Assembly (NCBI RefSeq): GCF_964031165.1 | Contig: NZ_OZ035011.1 | Location: forward strand, 533,001-597,000 | Source of the DNA: Rickettsiella endosymbiont of Rhagonycha lignosa | GTDB taxonomy: Bacteria > Pseudomonadota > Gammaproteobacteria > Diplorickettsiales > Diplorickettsiaceae | Direction: 5' to 3' | DNA length: 64,000 bases | Shown here: positions 53,193 through 63,116 of the stretch, one piece after another | Numbering within the stretch: position 1 is the first letter of the stretch | Layout: every line of letters begins with the position of its first letter | Notes under the pieces: model-generated | Told to the model about the DNA's origin: nothing | Database searches by the model: none | Seen by the model: the letters and a program-made list of their open reading frames with translations, nothing else | Program-made: the position numbers and the translations under genes

Positions 53193-53262
53193 CCGTTATA
53201 CTCTTTCGCCTTATCGATAAAAAAGCGACATTTAATATAGTTTAAGGCGTTATCATACTATC

Positions 53263-55056
53263 ATGCAAAATATTCGTAACTTTTCTATTATTGCTCATAT
53301 TGATCATGGAAAATCGACCTTAGCCGATAGGTTAATACAAGTTTGCGGGGGCTTGACGGAAAGAGAAATGTCCGAGCAAGTACTCGATTCGATGGATCTA
53401 GAACGCGAACGCGGAATTACTATCAAAGCACAAAGCGTAACGCTTTATTATACTGCTCGTGACGGACAGCGTTATCAGTTAAATTTTATCGATACGCCAG
53501 GGCATGTGGATTTTTCTTATGAAGTATCGCGTTCTTTAGCCGCTTGTGAAGGGGCGTTGTTAGTCGTGGATGCCGCTCAAGGGGTTGAAGCGCAAACCGT
53601 GGCTGTTTGTTATACCGCTGTTGAACAAGGTTTAGAAGTTTTACCGGTATTAAATAAAATAGATTTACCACAAGCTGATCCAGAAACCGTTATTCAGGAA
53701 ATTGAAGAAATTATCGGCATACCTGCTCAAGATGCTGTTAGAGTCAGTGCAAAACAAGGTCTCGGCATTTTAGAACTGCTAGAACGACTCATACATGTTA
53801 TTCCACCACCGCAAGGTGATGTGCAGCAACCCTTACAGGCACTCATTATCGATTCTTGGTTTGATACTTACTTAGGAATTGTTTCTTTAGTGCGGATAAA
53901 AAATGGTAGGCTTAAAATAGGTGACAAGATCCAAGTGATGTCTACTGGACGCAGTTACATCGTGGATAAATGCGGAATTTTCACCCCAAAACGACAAGAA
54001 ATGGAAGAATTAAATGCTGGCGAGGTGGGGTTTGTTATTGCGGGTGTTAAAGATATTCATGGTGCGCCGGTCGGAGATACCTTAACCCATACTTCGAAAC
54101 CTGCCAGTGCGCCTTTACCTGGTTTTAAACGCGTTCACCCACAGGTATTTGCCGGTTTATTTCCGGTCAATACCGAAGCTTTTACTGATTTTCGCGAGGC
54201 TTTAGAAAAGCTCAGTTTAAATGATTCATCCCTGTTTTATGAACCTGAAACTTCTGAAGCCTTAGGTTTTGGTTTTCGTTGTGGTTTTCTTGGTTTGTTG
54301 CACATGGAGATAGTTCAAGAGCGTTTAGAACGAGAGTATGATCTCGATTTAATAACTACCGCGCCCACTGTTGTTTATGAGATAGTGACAACCCGGGGGG
54401 AAACATTACTTGTCGATAATCCTGCCGATTTACCGATGGCCAATTTGATTGCAGTGATGCGTGAACCTATCGTTTTGGCGAATATTTTAGTGCCCCAGAC
54501 TTATTTAGGCGCAGTGATAACGCTTTGTAATGAGCGTCGTGGTGTGCAAACCAAATTACTTTATACGGGTAAACAAGTTTCTATCGCTTATGAATTACCA
54601 ATGAGTGAAGTGGTTTTAGATTTTTTCGATCGCTTAAAATCTTTAAGTCGGGGTTATGCCTCTCTGGACTATCATTTTATCCGCTTTCAAGAAGCAGATT
54701 TAGTCAAGTTGGATATTCTAATTAATGGTGATAAAGTCGATGCCCTTGCCTTAGTGGTACATCGCAGTCAATCACAATATCGAGGCCGTCAATTGGTGGC
54801 TAAACTTAGAGAGCTCATTCCTCGTCAGATGTTTGAAGTCGCATTACAAGCCGCGATAGGTGGCCATATTATTGCAAGGGAAACCGTTAAGGCCTTACGT
54901 AAAAATGTTATTGCTAAATGTTATGGTGGCGATATTTCGCGTAAGAAAAAATTATTAGAAAAACAAAAAGCTGGTAAAAAACGCATGAAACAAGTGGGTC
55001 GAGTGGAGATACCACAACAGGCATTTTTAGCGGTGTTACAACTCGAGAAGAAATAA
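53263..55056 (+). CDS. lepA: Elongation factor 4 (LepA), ribosome back-translocase
   Basis: 597 aa, full length. The G domain has [15 protein letters not shown] (G1), ERGITIKAQ (G2), [11 protein letters not shown] (G3) and LNKIDLPQA (G4). EF-G-like domains III and V and the LepA-specific C-terminal domain ([20 protein letters not shown]) follow. It acts on stalled or mispositioned ribosomes. It begins 21 bases before lepB in the lepA-lepB-rnc-era order common in gammaproteobacteria. The palindromic repeat pair lies immediately upstream. Confidence 0.97.
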   Translation: MQNIRNFSIIAHIDHGKSTLADRLIQVCGGLTEREMSEQVLDSMDLERERGITIKAQSVTLYYTARDGQRYQLNFIDTPGHVDFSYEVSRSLAACEGALLVVDAAQGVEAQTVAVCYTAVEQGLEVLPVLNKIDLPQADPETVIQEIEEIIGIPAQDAVRVSAKQGLGILELLERLIHVIPPPQGDVQQPLQALIIDSWFDTYLGIVSLVRIKNGRLKIGDKIQVMSTGRSYIVDKCGIFTPKRQEMEELNAGEVGFVIAGVKDIHGAPVGDTLTHTSKPASAPLPGFKRVHPQVFAGLFPVNTEAFTDFREALEKLSLNDSSLFYEPETSEALGFGFRCGFLGLLHMEIVQERLEREYDLDLITTAPTVVYEIVTTRGETLLVDNPADLPMANLIAVMREPIVLANILVPQTYLGAVITLCNERRGVQTKLLYTGKQVSIAYELPMSEVVLDFFDRLKSLSRGYASLDYHFIRFQEADLVKLDILINGDKVDALALVVHRSQSQYRGRQLVAKLRELIPRQMFEVALQAAIGGHIIARETVKALRKNVIAKCYGGDISRKKKLLEKQKAGKKRMKQVGRVEIPQQAFLAVLQLEKK

Positions 55057-55076
55057 TCCTAATTAATAGAGTAACT

Positions 55077-55856
55077 ATGATGAGCTTAAATTTTGAATTT
55101 TTTTTGACAACGGCGGTAGTCATTTCGGGTGCCATTGCTTTGGTGGACAGTCTGATTTTTGCACCCATACGAAAACGAAAAAAAATTGCTCATCCTTCGG
55201 TTCTCATTGAATATGCGCGTTCTTTTTTCCCAATTTTACTCTTGGTTTTATTATTGCGCTCTTTCTTGGCCGAACCTTTCCGTATTCCTTCTGGTTCAGA
55301 AAAACCCGATCTACTGATAGGTGATTTTATTGTTGCAAATAAGTTTAGTTATGGCATACGCTTACCGGTATTACATAAAAAAATCATTTCCATTGGTGAG
55401 CCCAATCGCGGTGATATTGTAGTGTTTTTATGGCCCAGAGATACATCAACTTATTTTATTAAACGCGTGATTGGTTTACCTGGCGACGTTATAAGCTATA
55501 AAGATAAAGTCTTAACCATCAATGGTCAGCTTGCTCCACAAACCTTACTCGGAAAGCAAACCGATCAAGATGGTGCGAATGAAAAATGGCCGGTGTTGTT
55601 AAAGCGTGAAAATTTATTGGGTGTGCAACATGATATTTATTTACGTCCTGACCAATTAGCGACGGATTTTTCAGTATATGTACCACCAGGCAATTATTTT
55701 GTTATGGGTGATAATCGAGACAATAGCTTAGATAGCCGTTATTGGGGTTTTGTCCCTGAAAAAGATCTTATCGGCAAGGCTATGTGGGTATTTTTTAGTT
55801 GGGATAACGAACAGCACCGAGTGCGTTGGAATCGATTGGGAATGCGTATCCATTAG
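55077..55856 (+). CDS. lepB: Signal peptidase I
   Basis: 259 aa. Two N-terminal membrane helices (about residues 5-28 and 50-66), then the periplasmic catalytic domain. The nucleophile is S74 in FRIPSGSEKPDLLIGDF and the general base K129 in TYFIKRVIGLPGD; box E is FVMGDNRDNSLDSRYWG. The residue after the catalytic Ser, usually Met or Leu, is Glu, and PT is PD. It cleaves Sec and Tat signal peptides. ATG 55080 is an alternative start. It lies between lepA and rnc. Confidence 0.95.
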   Translation: MMSLNFEFFLTTAVVISGAIALVDSLIFAPIRKRKKIAHPSVLIEYARSFFPILLLVLLLRSFLAEPFRIPSGSEKPDLLIGDFIVANKFSYGIRLPVLHKKIISIGEPNRGDIVVFLWPRDTSTYFIKRVIGLPGDVISYKDKVLTINGQLAPQTLLGKQTDQDGANEKWPVLLKRENLLGVQHDIYLRPDQLATDFSVYVPPGNYFVMGDNRDNSLDSRYWGFVPEKDLIGKAMWVFFSWDNEQHRVRWNRLGMRIH

Positions 55857-55885
55857 GTGGAGTTTTTTAATTTTAAGAGGCCATA

Positions 55886-56575
55886 GTGAGAGCAGAAATA
55901 GAAACCTTATGTGAAAAATTAAATTATCGATTTAAGAATCCTGAACTATTGGAAGATGCACTTAGCCATCGTAGTTTTCGTGGCAATAAAAATAATGAAC
56001 GATTAGAATATTTAGGCGATGCTGTACTTAACTTTGTAATTGCCGCCGCTTTATTTCGTCAAAACATTAAAGCTCGTGAAGGTGAGTTAAGTCGTTTGCG
56101 TGCTAATCTGGTGCGTGGCGAAACCTTGACCGATCTCGCAAAAGAATTTGAATTAGGAAACTATTTACGTTTAGGTGCTGGAGAATTAAAAACGGGAGGC
56201 GCGCAGCGTAAGTCTATTTTAGCCGATGGTATGGAAGCGGTTGTCGGTGCTATTTATCTCGATGGTGGCTTTCAGGCTTGTGAAACCTGCATACTACGTT
56301 GGTATGAAAATCGCTTGGAAAATGTCGAAACCATTCCAGATCTTAAAGATCCTAAAACTCGTTTACAAGAGTATTTGCAAGCAAAAAAATTAGCTTTACC
56401 TGTTTACACTATTTTAGCCTTAGATGGCCCTGCTCATAATCAATCCTTTAAAGTAGAATGTCAACTGCATGGGTTACCGAATAAAGCTGTAGGAATAGGC
56501 AGTAGTCGGCGTCGCGCCGAGCAAAAAGCCGCAGAAAAAATTTTAGCTGAATTAGAGTCAATCTATAAAGCTTAA
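55886..56575 (+). CDS. rnc: Ribonuclease III
   Basis: 229 aa, starting at GTG 55886 with AAGAGG upstream. The catalytic signature NERLEYLGDAVLNF (residues ~38-51) and the second metal site LADGMEAVVGAIYLDGG are intact. The C-terminal dsRNA-binding domain starts near residue 155 (DPKTRLQEYLQAKKL) and ends with SRRRAEQKAAEKIL. It processes rRNA precursors and degrades structured RNA. In most relatives era follows with a slight overlap; here a palindromic repeat has been inserted in between. Confidence 0.96.
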   Translation: MRAEIETLCEKLNYRFKNPELLEDALSHRSFRGNKNNERLEYLGDAVLNFVIAAALFRQNIKAREGELSRLRANLVRGETLTDLAKEFELGNYLRLGAGELKTGGAQRKSILADGMEAVVGAIYLDGGFQACETCILRWYENRLENVETIPDLKDPKTRLQEYLQAKKLALPVYTILALDGPAHNQSFKVECQLHGLPNKAVGIGSSRRRAEQKAAEKILAELESIYKA

Positions 56576-56583
56576 TACAATGA

Positions 56584-56703
56584 TATACATACAGCAATTG
56601 AATTTTTGGCAAATGCTGCGTTGTTAAACAAGATTCTTTTATATAATAACCATGAGGATTGCGAATTGAGCGGCAACACAGACAAAAATTCAAGTACGAA
56701 AAG
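56584..56703 (-). repeat. Palindromic intergenic repeat, inverted copy between rnc and era
   Basis: Read on the minus strand it matches copies 1 and 2 upstream of lepA. Plus-strand landmarks are CATGAGGATTGCGAATTGAG, CAAAAATTCAAGT near the right end and ACAGCAATTGAATTTTTGGC near the left. The middle (56620-56645) has diverged. It ends just before the era start codon. Confidence 0.8.
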
Positions 56704-56704
56704 T

Positions 56705-57583
56705 ATGAAACACTTAGAAGGCACTCATTGTGGCACCATAGCCATTATCGGTCGTCCAAATGTCGGTAAGTCTACTTTACTGAATAAAATCTTAGGTGAA
56801 AAATTAACCATTACTTCATCAAAACCACAAACGACTCGGCATCAAATTTTAGGAATTAAAACCGAAGCACAGACGCAATCAATTTATATCGATACGCCTG
56901 GAATACATCCTAATACTCAACGTCGTTTAAGTCGAGCGATGGTGCGATCGGCTATTAATGCTTTAATCGATGTCGATATTATTGGTTTTGTTGTCGAAGC
57001 CAATCGTTGGACTGCTGACGATGACGCTATTCTAGAACGTATAAAGCATCAAGAACATCCAGTGATACTAATTGTTAACAAGATAGATAAAATAAAAGAT
57101 AAGACTCGTTTACTACCTTTTTTACAATCCTGTTCTGAGAAAATGTCTTTTTTAGCTATCGTTCCTGTTTCAGCGCAAAAAGATAAAAATATTGATGAAT
57201 TAGAAAAAGTGATAGCGCTTGCGTTACCCATCGCTGAATTTATTTATCCAGCGGATCAGTTCACGGATCGAAGCCAACGTTTTTTAGCAGCAGAATTTAT
57301 CCGTGAAAAATTGATGCGAAGTTTATACGAAGAACTACCTTATTGGTTAACGGTCAGTATCGAACAATTTGCTGAGCAAAAAAAAATTATTAAAATTTCA
57401 GCCATCATTTGGACAGAACGATCCAGTCAGAAAGCCATTATTATTGGTAAAAATGGTGAGTTACTTAAAAAAGTCGGCACTGAGGCACGCATGGATATGG
57501 AAACTTGTTTTGGCAAAAAAGTTTATTTAGTGCTCTGGGTAAAGGTAAAAGCAGGTTGGTCAGAAGAAGAAGGGAGTTTGTAA
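56705..57583 (+). CDS. era: GTPase Era
   Basis: 292 aa from ATG 56705 (MKHLEGTHCGTIAIIGRPNV), which aligns with family N-termini. An upstream in-frame TTG (56606) would add 33 residues coded by the intergenic repeat. The G domain has GRPNVGKSTLLN (G1), TSSKPQTTRHQILGI (G2), IDTPGIH (G3) and LIVNKIDK (G4). The C-terminal KH domain has IIIGKNGELLKKVGTEAR. Era binds the 3' end of 16S rRNA during 30S assembly. Only weak ribosome-binding sequence precedes 56705, so the inserted repeat may affect its translation. Confidence 0.95.
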   Translation: MKHLEGTHCGTIAIIGRPNVGKSTLLNKILGEKLTITSSKPQTTRHQILGIKTEAQTQSIYIDTPGIHPNTQRRLSRAMVRSAINALIDVDIIGFVVEANRWTADDDAILERIKHQEHPVILIVNKIDKIKDKTRLLPFLQSCSEKMSFLAIVPVSAQKDKNIDELEKVIALALPIAEFIYPADQFTDRSQRFLAAEFIREKLMRSLYEELPYWLTVSIEQFAEQKKIIKISAIIWTERSSQKAIIIGKNGELLKKVGTEARMDMETCFGKKVYLVLWVKVKAGWSEEEGSL

Positions 57584-57655
57584 ATTTATCGTTTTATATT
57601 CTCATCTAAGCTAAAATAAACATAAGTTGTTAAGCTTTTGTCATGGAGGGTAAAA

Positions 57656-58300
57656 ATGCATGATATTAATGTCTGTGCGAAAAAACAAGCCGGAGATAAT
57701 CGATTATCAAAGGATAATGCGGCATTATTGTTGGTTGATCATCAAACCGGGTTATTTCAATTAGTCCGAGATTATAATTTTGATGAATTTAAGAATAATG
57801 TCTTAGCTTTAGCTGACATTGCGCTACTGTATAAATTGCCAGTGGTATTAACCACCAGTCAAGAACAAGGTCCTAATGGTCCGATTCTCCCTTATTTAAA
57901 AGAAAAATTTCCTAAATCTGCTTACATCGCCAGACCGGGTGAAATTAACGCTTGGGATAATAAAGATTTTGTTGATGCGGTTAAAGCCACCGGACGAAAA
58001 AAACTTATCATAGCTGGAATTGTCACAGATGTATGCGTGGCGTTTCCAACCCTCGCTGCGTTAAGTGAAGGCTATAGCGTATATGTCGTAGTGGATGCAT
58101 CGGGAACTTTTAATACCTCAGTACGTGATGCCGCATTAACGCGTATGGTTCATGCAGGGGCTATATTAACCAGTTGGTTTGCTTTATCCGCAGAATTACA
58201 ACGCGACTGGCGCCAGCCAGAAGGTAAGGCTTTAGCTGATTTATATGAAGAGCGTTTAGTGCCGTATGGAAACCTTATCATCAGCAAGAACGCAAAATAA
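57656..58300 (+). CDS. Isochorismatase-family cysteine hydrolase (YcaC-like)
   Basis: 214 aa from ATG 57656, which has a consensus GGAGGG six bases upstream; an earlier Met is not supported. The catalytic Asp is in AALLLVDHQTGLFQL, the Lys lies near ARPGEINAWDNKDF/GRKKLIIAG, and the nucleophile Cys is in GIVTDVCVAFPTLAAL. This arrangement and the SWFALSAELQRDW end match YcaC-like hydrolases of unknown substrate. It stands 72 bases after era on the same strand but has its own strong translation start. The metabolic role cannot be assigned. Confidence 0.82.
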   Translation: MHDINVCAKKQAGDNRLSKDNAALLLVDHQTGLFQLVRDYNFDEFKNNVLALADIALLYKLPVVLTTSQEQGPNGPILPYLKEKFPKSAYIARPGEINAWDNKDFVDAVKATGRKKLIIAGIVTDVCVAFPTLAALSEGYSVYVVVDASGTFNTSVRDAALTRMVHAGAILTSWFALSAELQRDWRQPEGKALADLYEERLVPYGNLIISKNAK

Positions 58301-58383
58301 TATCGTTATTAAATGACTGCGAAATGGTTTTTATTGGAATGTGAATTATACTCGACTAAGCATTTGCTTATTGAGGAGATAGT

Positions 58384-59672
58384 ATGAAATTATTTCAGAT
58401 GTTAGGTGCAGGCGCATTAGTTTCTTTGCTATTAACTGCGAGCAATGCATCCTTTTGTGCTACTCCTAGCGATGCCATCTTAAATTTATTACATATTACT
58501 CCTTCCGGTGAGTCTGTCGATTATGTCCTACATAAAAAACAATTCCAACTCCAAAACTTAGTGACTGAACAACGCCATCCTAAAACAAATAATTTGAGTT
58601 ATCTGATCAGTAATGATACGCAAGGTGGGTTAAAGGAAATTTTGCTAATAGATGAAGATATCTCAAAAAAATTTAAAGAGATGGCGAATAATCCTCAACA
58701 ATTAAAAACATTAGCGAATGCATCTCAGGCCATCGAAATGGCGATTATCAATCATAGAAAAATATTTTTTTATGGGACAGGTGCGACGGGTCGTTTAAGC
58801 GTTTTAGTGGAATCGTCTTTATGGAGACCCTTCTGGGAAAAATTAAAACTTCTACCCGAATGGGAAAAAATTAAACCACACCTAGCTTATGCTGAAAATA
58901 CAATTATCGGAACCCTAACAGGTGGTGATCGTGCTTTAGTCAGTTCACTTCCGGGATTCGAAGATCTGCAAAGCATCGGAAAACTACAATTGCAAGAGCA
59001 ACATATACAAAAAGGTGATTTAGTTTTTGCGATAACAGAAGGGGGTGAAACTTCCGCGGTTATTGGTAGCGTTTTGTCGGCAAATAAATTAAATTCCGAG
59101 ACAAAACAAAACAACCCCTATTTTATTTATAATAATCCCGATAAAGTTTTATTGCCTTTTTTAAGAAGTCGTTCCGTTTTACAGAATCCCGATATAATAA
59201 AAATTAACTTGACTACTGGACCGCAGGCAATAACAGGTTCAACCAGAATGTAAGCAACGACTAGCGAACTTTATCTAGTGGGTATTTTATTAGAAGATGC
59301 TTTGCAGCGCATTTTTTTAGAAATATCTTTCTATACAAGAAATGCACCAACTCGGATTTTCTGAATTAATGACTTTGCAACAACGCTTGTTAAACTTTCA
59401 AGAATTACAAGCCAGTACGTATCATATAGCTTCGAAAATTGCTCCATGGACAGATTTAGAAGCGAAAATCTATGCTACACACCATAGAGCAATTTATTTT
59501 GCAAACCAAGCATTATTACCGGTTTTTACCGATATTACCGAACGTGCTCCTACTTTTCGTCTTGAACCATTGGACACACTAAATACCAAAAAATCTTGGG
59601 TATATGTATGGACTAATGCAAAAAATCAAGAACAAGCTTGGCTTATTTTATTGCATCATCCTTTTCGTGGTC
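58384..59672 (+). pseudogene. Exported SIS-domain (MurQ/GckR-like) protein, broken
   Basis: The first 289 codons encode a signal peptide (LGAGALVSLLLTASNASFCA) and SIS-domain sequence: FFYGTGATGRLSVLVESSLW, LTGGDRALVSSLPG, FAITEGGETSAVIGS and TGPQAITGSTRM, all MurQ/GckR-type. Then a TAA (59251) stands where relatives have CAA (RMQATT). The same frame continues as ATTSELYLVGILLEDALQR, and after a frameshift near the T-run at 59312 resumes as YLSIQEMHQLGFSEL (59342 onward) to about 59672, where it runs into the convergent dciA-like gene. At least two disabling mutations and a truncated 3' end make it non-functional. The periplasmic targeting is unusual for this fold. Confidence 0.85.
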
Positions 59673-60149
59673 AAACGTGCATAACACAGACTTTAATTTT
59701 CGTACTGAGATTCGCAGTAAGGCTTCTTGTAAAGATTTGGCTTTTATATTATCCGCGGCATTTTTCAGTAATTCTGCACTGGCAGATGATAGCAGCGGAG
59801 GAGGCTGGCTTAATTTTGTATTAGATGTATGAAACAGAGGTTGTATATTCCACTCAATATGCGTTAAATCGCGCAGATCAGGATGTTTAAGTAAGTTTTG
59901 GGTTATATCGGGCAATGTATAACGCAAACGTGTGGCCCAGGCGGCACTGTCACACTCGATGATTAAATAACCGTCACGGAAGTTAGCGACACGTGTGTGC
60001 TCGCTTAGCTCAGTAAGGATTTCAACTTGCCAGATTTGATTCAGTTTGGTTAGTTGCTGTACCTTGTTTTGAATGAATGCTAAAACGCTTTCTGGATCTT
60101 GTTGCAAGATATTCACGGGAGTTTTTTCTGGAGCGGGTTTTTTGCTCAT
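59643..60149 (-). CDS. DciA-like (DUF721) protein
   Basis: 168 aa. The DUF721 core lies at residues ~14-90: LAFIQNKVQQLTKLNQIWQV, HTRVANFRDGYLIIECDSAA and WATRLRYTLPDITQNLLKHP, matching DciA, which loads the replicative helicase DnaB in bacteria lacking DnaC. The C-terminal half is low-complexity and helical. It is oriented away from the APC permease, one base apart, and converges on the SIS pseudogene, overlapping its relic by ~30 bases. Family assignment rests on the N-terminal pattern; helicase loading is inferred. Confidence 0.78.
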   Translation of the reverse strand: MSKKPAPEKTPVNILQQDPESVLAFIQNKVQQLTKLNQIWQVEILTELSEHTRVANFRDGYLIIECDSAAWATRLRYTLPDITQNLLKHPDLRDLTHIEWNIQPLFHTSNTKLSQPPPLLSSASAELLKNAADNIKAKSLQEALLRISVRKLKSVLCTFDHEKDDAIK

Positions 60150-60150
60150 A

Positions 60151-62115
60151 TTAATCTATTTTCATGGGTAAAATAACCAGTTGTACACCCAATAAGTGTA
60201 AACGTCTTTGTAGCATGACCGCTGTTTCATTATGCAATAAGCGAGTTATCCAGTTATCTTTACTAAAAATCAATTTACTGGCAAAAAAGATCGAATGAGG
60301 AAATTCTTTAATGACCTTTTTGGATAAATTGGTTAATTTTTCGGTTGGATCGGTGCCGTAAGCGGTATAACCCTTAGCCGCTAAACCTTGTTCCTGGCAA
60401 TAGGTGACAAAATAGTCCAACATTTCATCGGTGCTTTTTTGCATGTCGGTCAATTCTTTTTTGGCACTAAAACTTTCTACGTCGACAATGCCGACGTTAA
60501 CAAACACGAAATTTTTAAAATGATTAGGGAACATGCGCAATATCCACAATAGATTATGCAAACCAATACCGCGGTGTCTACCCACCATAATCACAGCGGT
60601 AGCTTCTTTAGGTTGCAAAGGCGTGACTACACTAGGCACTTTTAAAGGTGTGCTGGTCATCAGTAAATCGATGTCATGTAATTTATTAAATACCATCGTG
60701 TAATGTTTTTTAACTAACAGACAAATGAAAATAACAAAACTTGTGATCAGTACGGTTACCCAGCCACCAAACGTAAATTTTGATATCAGTGTGATAATCA
60801 ATATGCTAAAGGTGACTAGAAAAGCAAAAGCTGAAAAAAATAAACGTCCTAACCAATGCGGCGAGGCATTGCTTCTATGTTTTACCCAATAAACACACAG
60901 ACCTAAAATTGAAAGAGAAAAGGTTAAGAACACATTCATACTATAAAGAATAACTAACCAAGAAACGCGACCACCACTCAGCCAAAGAATAAGGAGTGCA
61001 GCAATACCAAACACAATAACGCCGTTTTGTGTAACCAAACGGCTAGAAAGATGACGAAAACGATTCGGTAACCAACTATCGATCGACATGTTTGCTAATA
61101 CACCGGGGCCAGCTAAAAAACCCGTATTCGCGCCGACTAATAATAGACCTGCCTCAAGTAATAAAGTTAGGGTTAACATCGCTTTTGCAAATGCAGAATC
61201 GCCTAATATCTTATGAAATACCACCGCATTTAAGGTTTGACCATACACAGGATGTGCATGCCAGAGTAAATACAACAATATAATTCCGCCCGCGGTAAAA
61301 CTTAAGGAAAGTGCCATATAAAACATGGTCCACTTACCGGTTTGTACACGTGGTTCCATGAGTCGATTCACATTGTTGGAAACGGCTTCGATCCCAGTGT
61401 AAGTACCACTTCCTAAAGAATAAGCACGTAATAATAGGGCAATTATAAATAGCCAACCGGTTTGCTTTGACATTTCCAAGGTGTTACTTAAGGTGTCAGA
61501 AAACACGTTGGGTAAAGTGCTTTTATGCGTAATGACACCATAAATAATTAAAAAAAAGTGTGTTGCAACGAAGCCCAAAAAAATCGGCATTACGAACTTA
61601 ATCGATTCTTTCATACCGCGTAAATTGAGTGTGATTAATAGAATAATGACGCAAGCAGCCGATAACAGTTTATAATTCAAGAAATAATGAGGCAGTAAAC
61701 TAAACAAGGCGTCGATACCACTTGCTACCGAGATGGTAATGGTTAAGACGTAATCGACAATGAGCGCTGCACCGGAAACCAATCCGGCATGGGGGCCTAA
61801 TAATTGCGTGGCCACTTTATAACCACCGCCACCGCTAGGAAATAATGTAATGACCTGATTGTAAGCCAGCGCAATAATAAATACAGTTAATATCGTGGCG
61901 ATAGAAATGTACAGACCTAAAGAACTGTAGTGCGGGCCTAAAGCAATAAATGCTTCTTCAGGACCATAACAAGAAGAGGACAAACCGTCTGCACCGAGAC
62001 CTACCCAGGCTAAAAAAGCGACTAATGCAATATTATGTTGCGCGTTCGGATTTAAAGGATTACGGGGTTTACCGAGCAAAAAACGACCAAGACGTTGAAA
62101 AAAAGTCATGCTCAT
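60151..62115 (-). CDS. APC-superfamily amino-acid permease
   Basis: 654 aa from ATG 62115 (MSMTFFQRLGRFLLGK); an upstream in-frame Met would add 21 residues overlapping the divergent gene's leader. About 12 membrane helices fill residues 25-470. GADGLSSSCYGPEEAFIALG resembles the unwound first helix of APC transporters, and FPSGGGGYKVATQLLGPHAG the second. A C-terminal cytoplasmic domain of ~160 residues (VIMVGRHRGIGLHNLLWILR) resembles regulatory tails of this group. It presumably imports an amino acid; the substrate is unknown. It shares an operon with dciA-like downstream. Confidence 0.82.
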   Translation of the reverse strand: MSMTFFQRLGRFLLGKPRNPLNPNAQHNIALVAFLAWVGLGADGLSSSCYGPEEAFIALGPHYSSLGLYISIATILTVFIIALAYNQVITLFPSGGGGYKVATQLLGPHAGLVSGAALIVDYVLTITISVASGIDALFSLLPHYFLNYKLLSAACVIILLITLNLRGMKESIKFVMPIFLGFVATHFFLIIYGVITHKSTLPNVFSDTLSNTLEMSKQTGWLFIIALLLRAYSLGSGTYTGIEAVSNNVNRLMEPRVQTGKWTMFYMALSLSFTAGGIILLYLLWHAHPVYGQTLNAVVFHKILGDSAFAKAMLTLTLLLEAGLLLVGANTGFLAGPGVLANMSIDSWLPNRFRHLSSRLVTQNGVIVFGIAALLILWLSGGRVSWLVILYSMNVFLTFSLSILGLCVYWVKHRSNASPHWLGRLFFSAFAFLVTFSILIITLISKFTFGGWVTVLITSFVIFICLLVKKHYTMVFNKLHDIDLLMTSTPLKVPSVVTPLQPKEATAVIMVGRHRGIGLHNLLWILRMFPNHFKNFVFVNVGIVDVESFSAKKELTDMQKSTDEMLDYFVTYCQEQGLAAKGYTAYGTDPTEKLTNLSKKVIKEFPHSIFFASKLIFSKDNWITRLLHNETAVMLQRRLHLLGVQLVILPMKID

Positions 62116-62267
62116 GCAGAGTCTGAATAAAAAGCTACTATAGCCGGTTAAGCATGGTTTTTGAAGCCGCTCTCTCAAACTTGATTCAGTGTATACTAAT
62201 TATGCGAGCACAATTTTGCTTGTTTAATATGGATTACTACAATAATTTTTTAAATAAGGACATCACT

Positions 62268-63059
62268 ATGTTTATCAGGGACATCAATGAATTATTAACC
62301 AAAGCATTCCAACAAAAATGTTATCTTGAGGATGATCTTACGTCATTTTATAAACTTAAATTTCCAAATATATCAAGTATTGAGGAATTTAATGATATTA
62401 AAGATAATCTCGAAATGTTTTTATCTCAATATGATATGAAAATTGGAACGATGGCGATCCTTTATCCAAAAGAAACGGGTAAAGTCTTCATATTACCGAT
62501 AAATAAATTACCTCTCGATCGGCTTTTAGAAAAACTGGATAATTTATTGAAAGATAGTCAATTACATGAAGCAGTTAATCCAAATGGTGTATTGCAAGTG
62601 AAAGAATGCTTAGATAACGGCGCTAATATTAATAATAAAAATATTGTCGGTGACACAGTGCTGCATATTGCCACGCGAAAAGACTATTTTCCCATTGTGA
62701 GTTTACTATTAGAACAAGGTGCCTCAACTAATATTTCGAATCACAAAGGTGAGACACCTTTATGGATTCTTGATCAAAATAATGATGCTATTATGGGAAA
62801 AGCGTTCATAGAGACTATATTAGATCCAAATGCTAAGAAACCTGACTTGACTATGCAAATACTGAATGATTATTGGGATGAACGAATCCAAAAACTGGCT
62901 AATAAGCCAATGAATCAAGACTTTGTAGAAGAAACAGTCGAAGGGGTACCGAGTCCTCAAAAAGTAAAAAAGCTTGTACAATTCTTTTTTTCTAAGACTT
63001 CTCCACAAATCGATGAGCAGCAGCCAGAAGAAGCAGTTATAGCAAACTTAGTCAAATAA
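62268..63059 (+). CDS. Ankyrin-repeat protein, candidate effector
   Basis: 263 aa from ATG 62268, preceded by AAGGA at the right distance; upstream in-frame Mets would run back into the permease leader. Residues ~97-175 hold about two and a half ankyrin repeats: NGVLQVKECLDNGANINNKN, GDTVLHIATRKDYFPIVSLL and GETPLWILDQ. The N-terminal 95 residues are helical with no recognised domain, and the C-terminus is acidic (DEQQPEEAV). No signal peptide or membrane segment is seen. Single ankyrin proteins are common effectors in Legionella and Coxiella relatives; secretion is inferred, not shown. Confidence 0.75.
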   Translation: MFIRDINELLTKAFQQKCYLEDDLTSFYKLKFPNISSIEEFNDIKDNLEMFLSQYDMKIGTMAILYPKETGKVFILPINKLPLDRLLEKLDNLLKDSQLHEAVNPNGVLQVKECLDNGANINNKNIVGDTVLHIATRKDYFPIVSLLLEQGASTNISNHKGETPLWILDQNNDAIMGKAFIETILDPNAKKPDLTMQILNDYWDERIQKLANKPMNQDFVEETVEGVPSPQKVKKLVQFFFSKTSPQIDEQQPEEAVIANLVK

Positions 63060-63081
63060 AATTGATTTTTCGTATGCTTGT

Positions 63082-63109
63082 TTGACAGAAAGAGAAATAA
63101 ATTTACAAT
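63082..63109 (+). promoter_or_regulatory. Candidate sigma-70 promoter of gshA
   Basis: TTGACA (63082-63087) and TACAAT (63104-63109) with a 16-base spacer. Predicted transcription would start at ~63116, at the foot of the following hairpin. Confidence 0.6.
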
Positions 63110-63116
63110 CCTGATA

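Noticed and set aside
59638-59832. Plus-strand ORF and tail of the 59342 frame beyond 59672
   Set aside because: Antisense to the dciA-like gene; SIS-domain similarity ends at about 59672.
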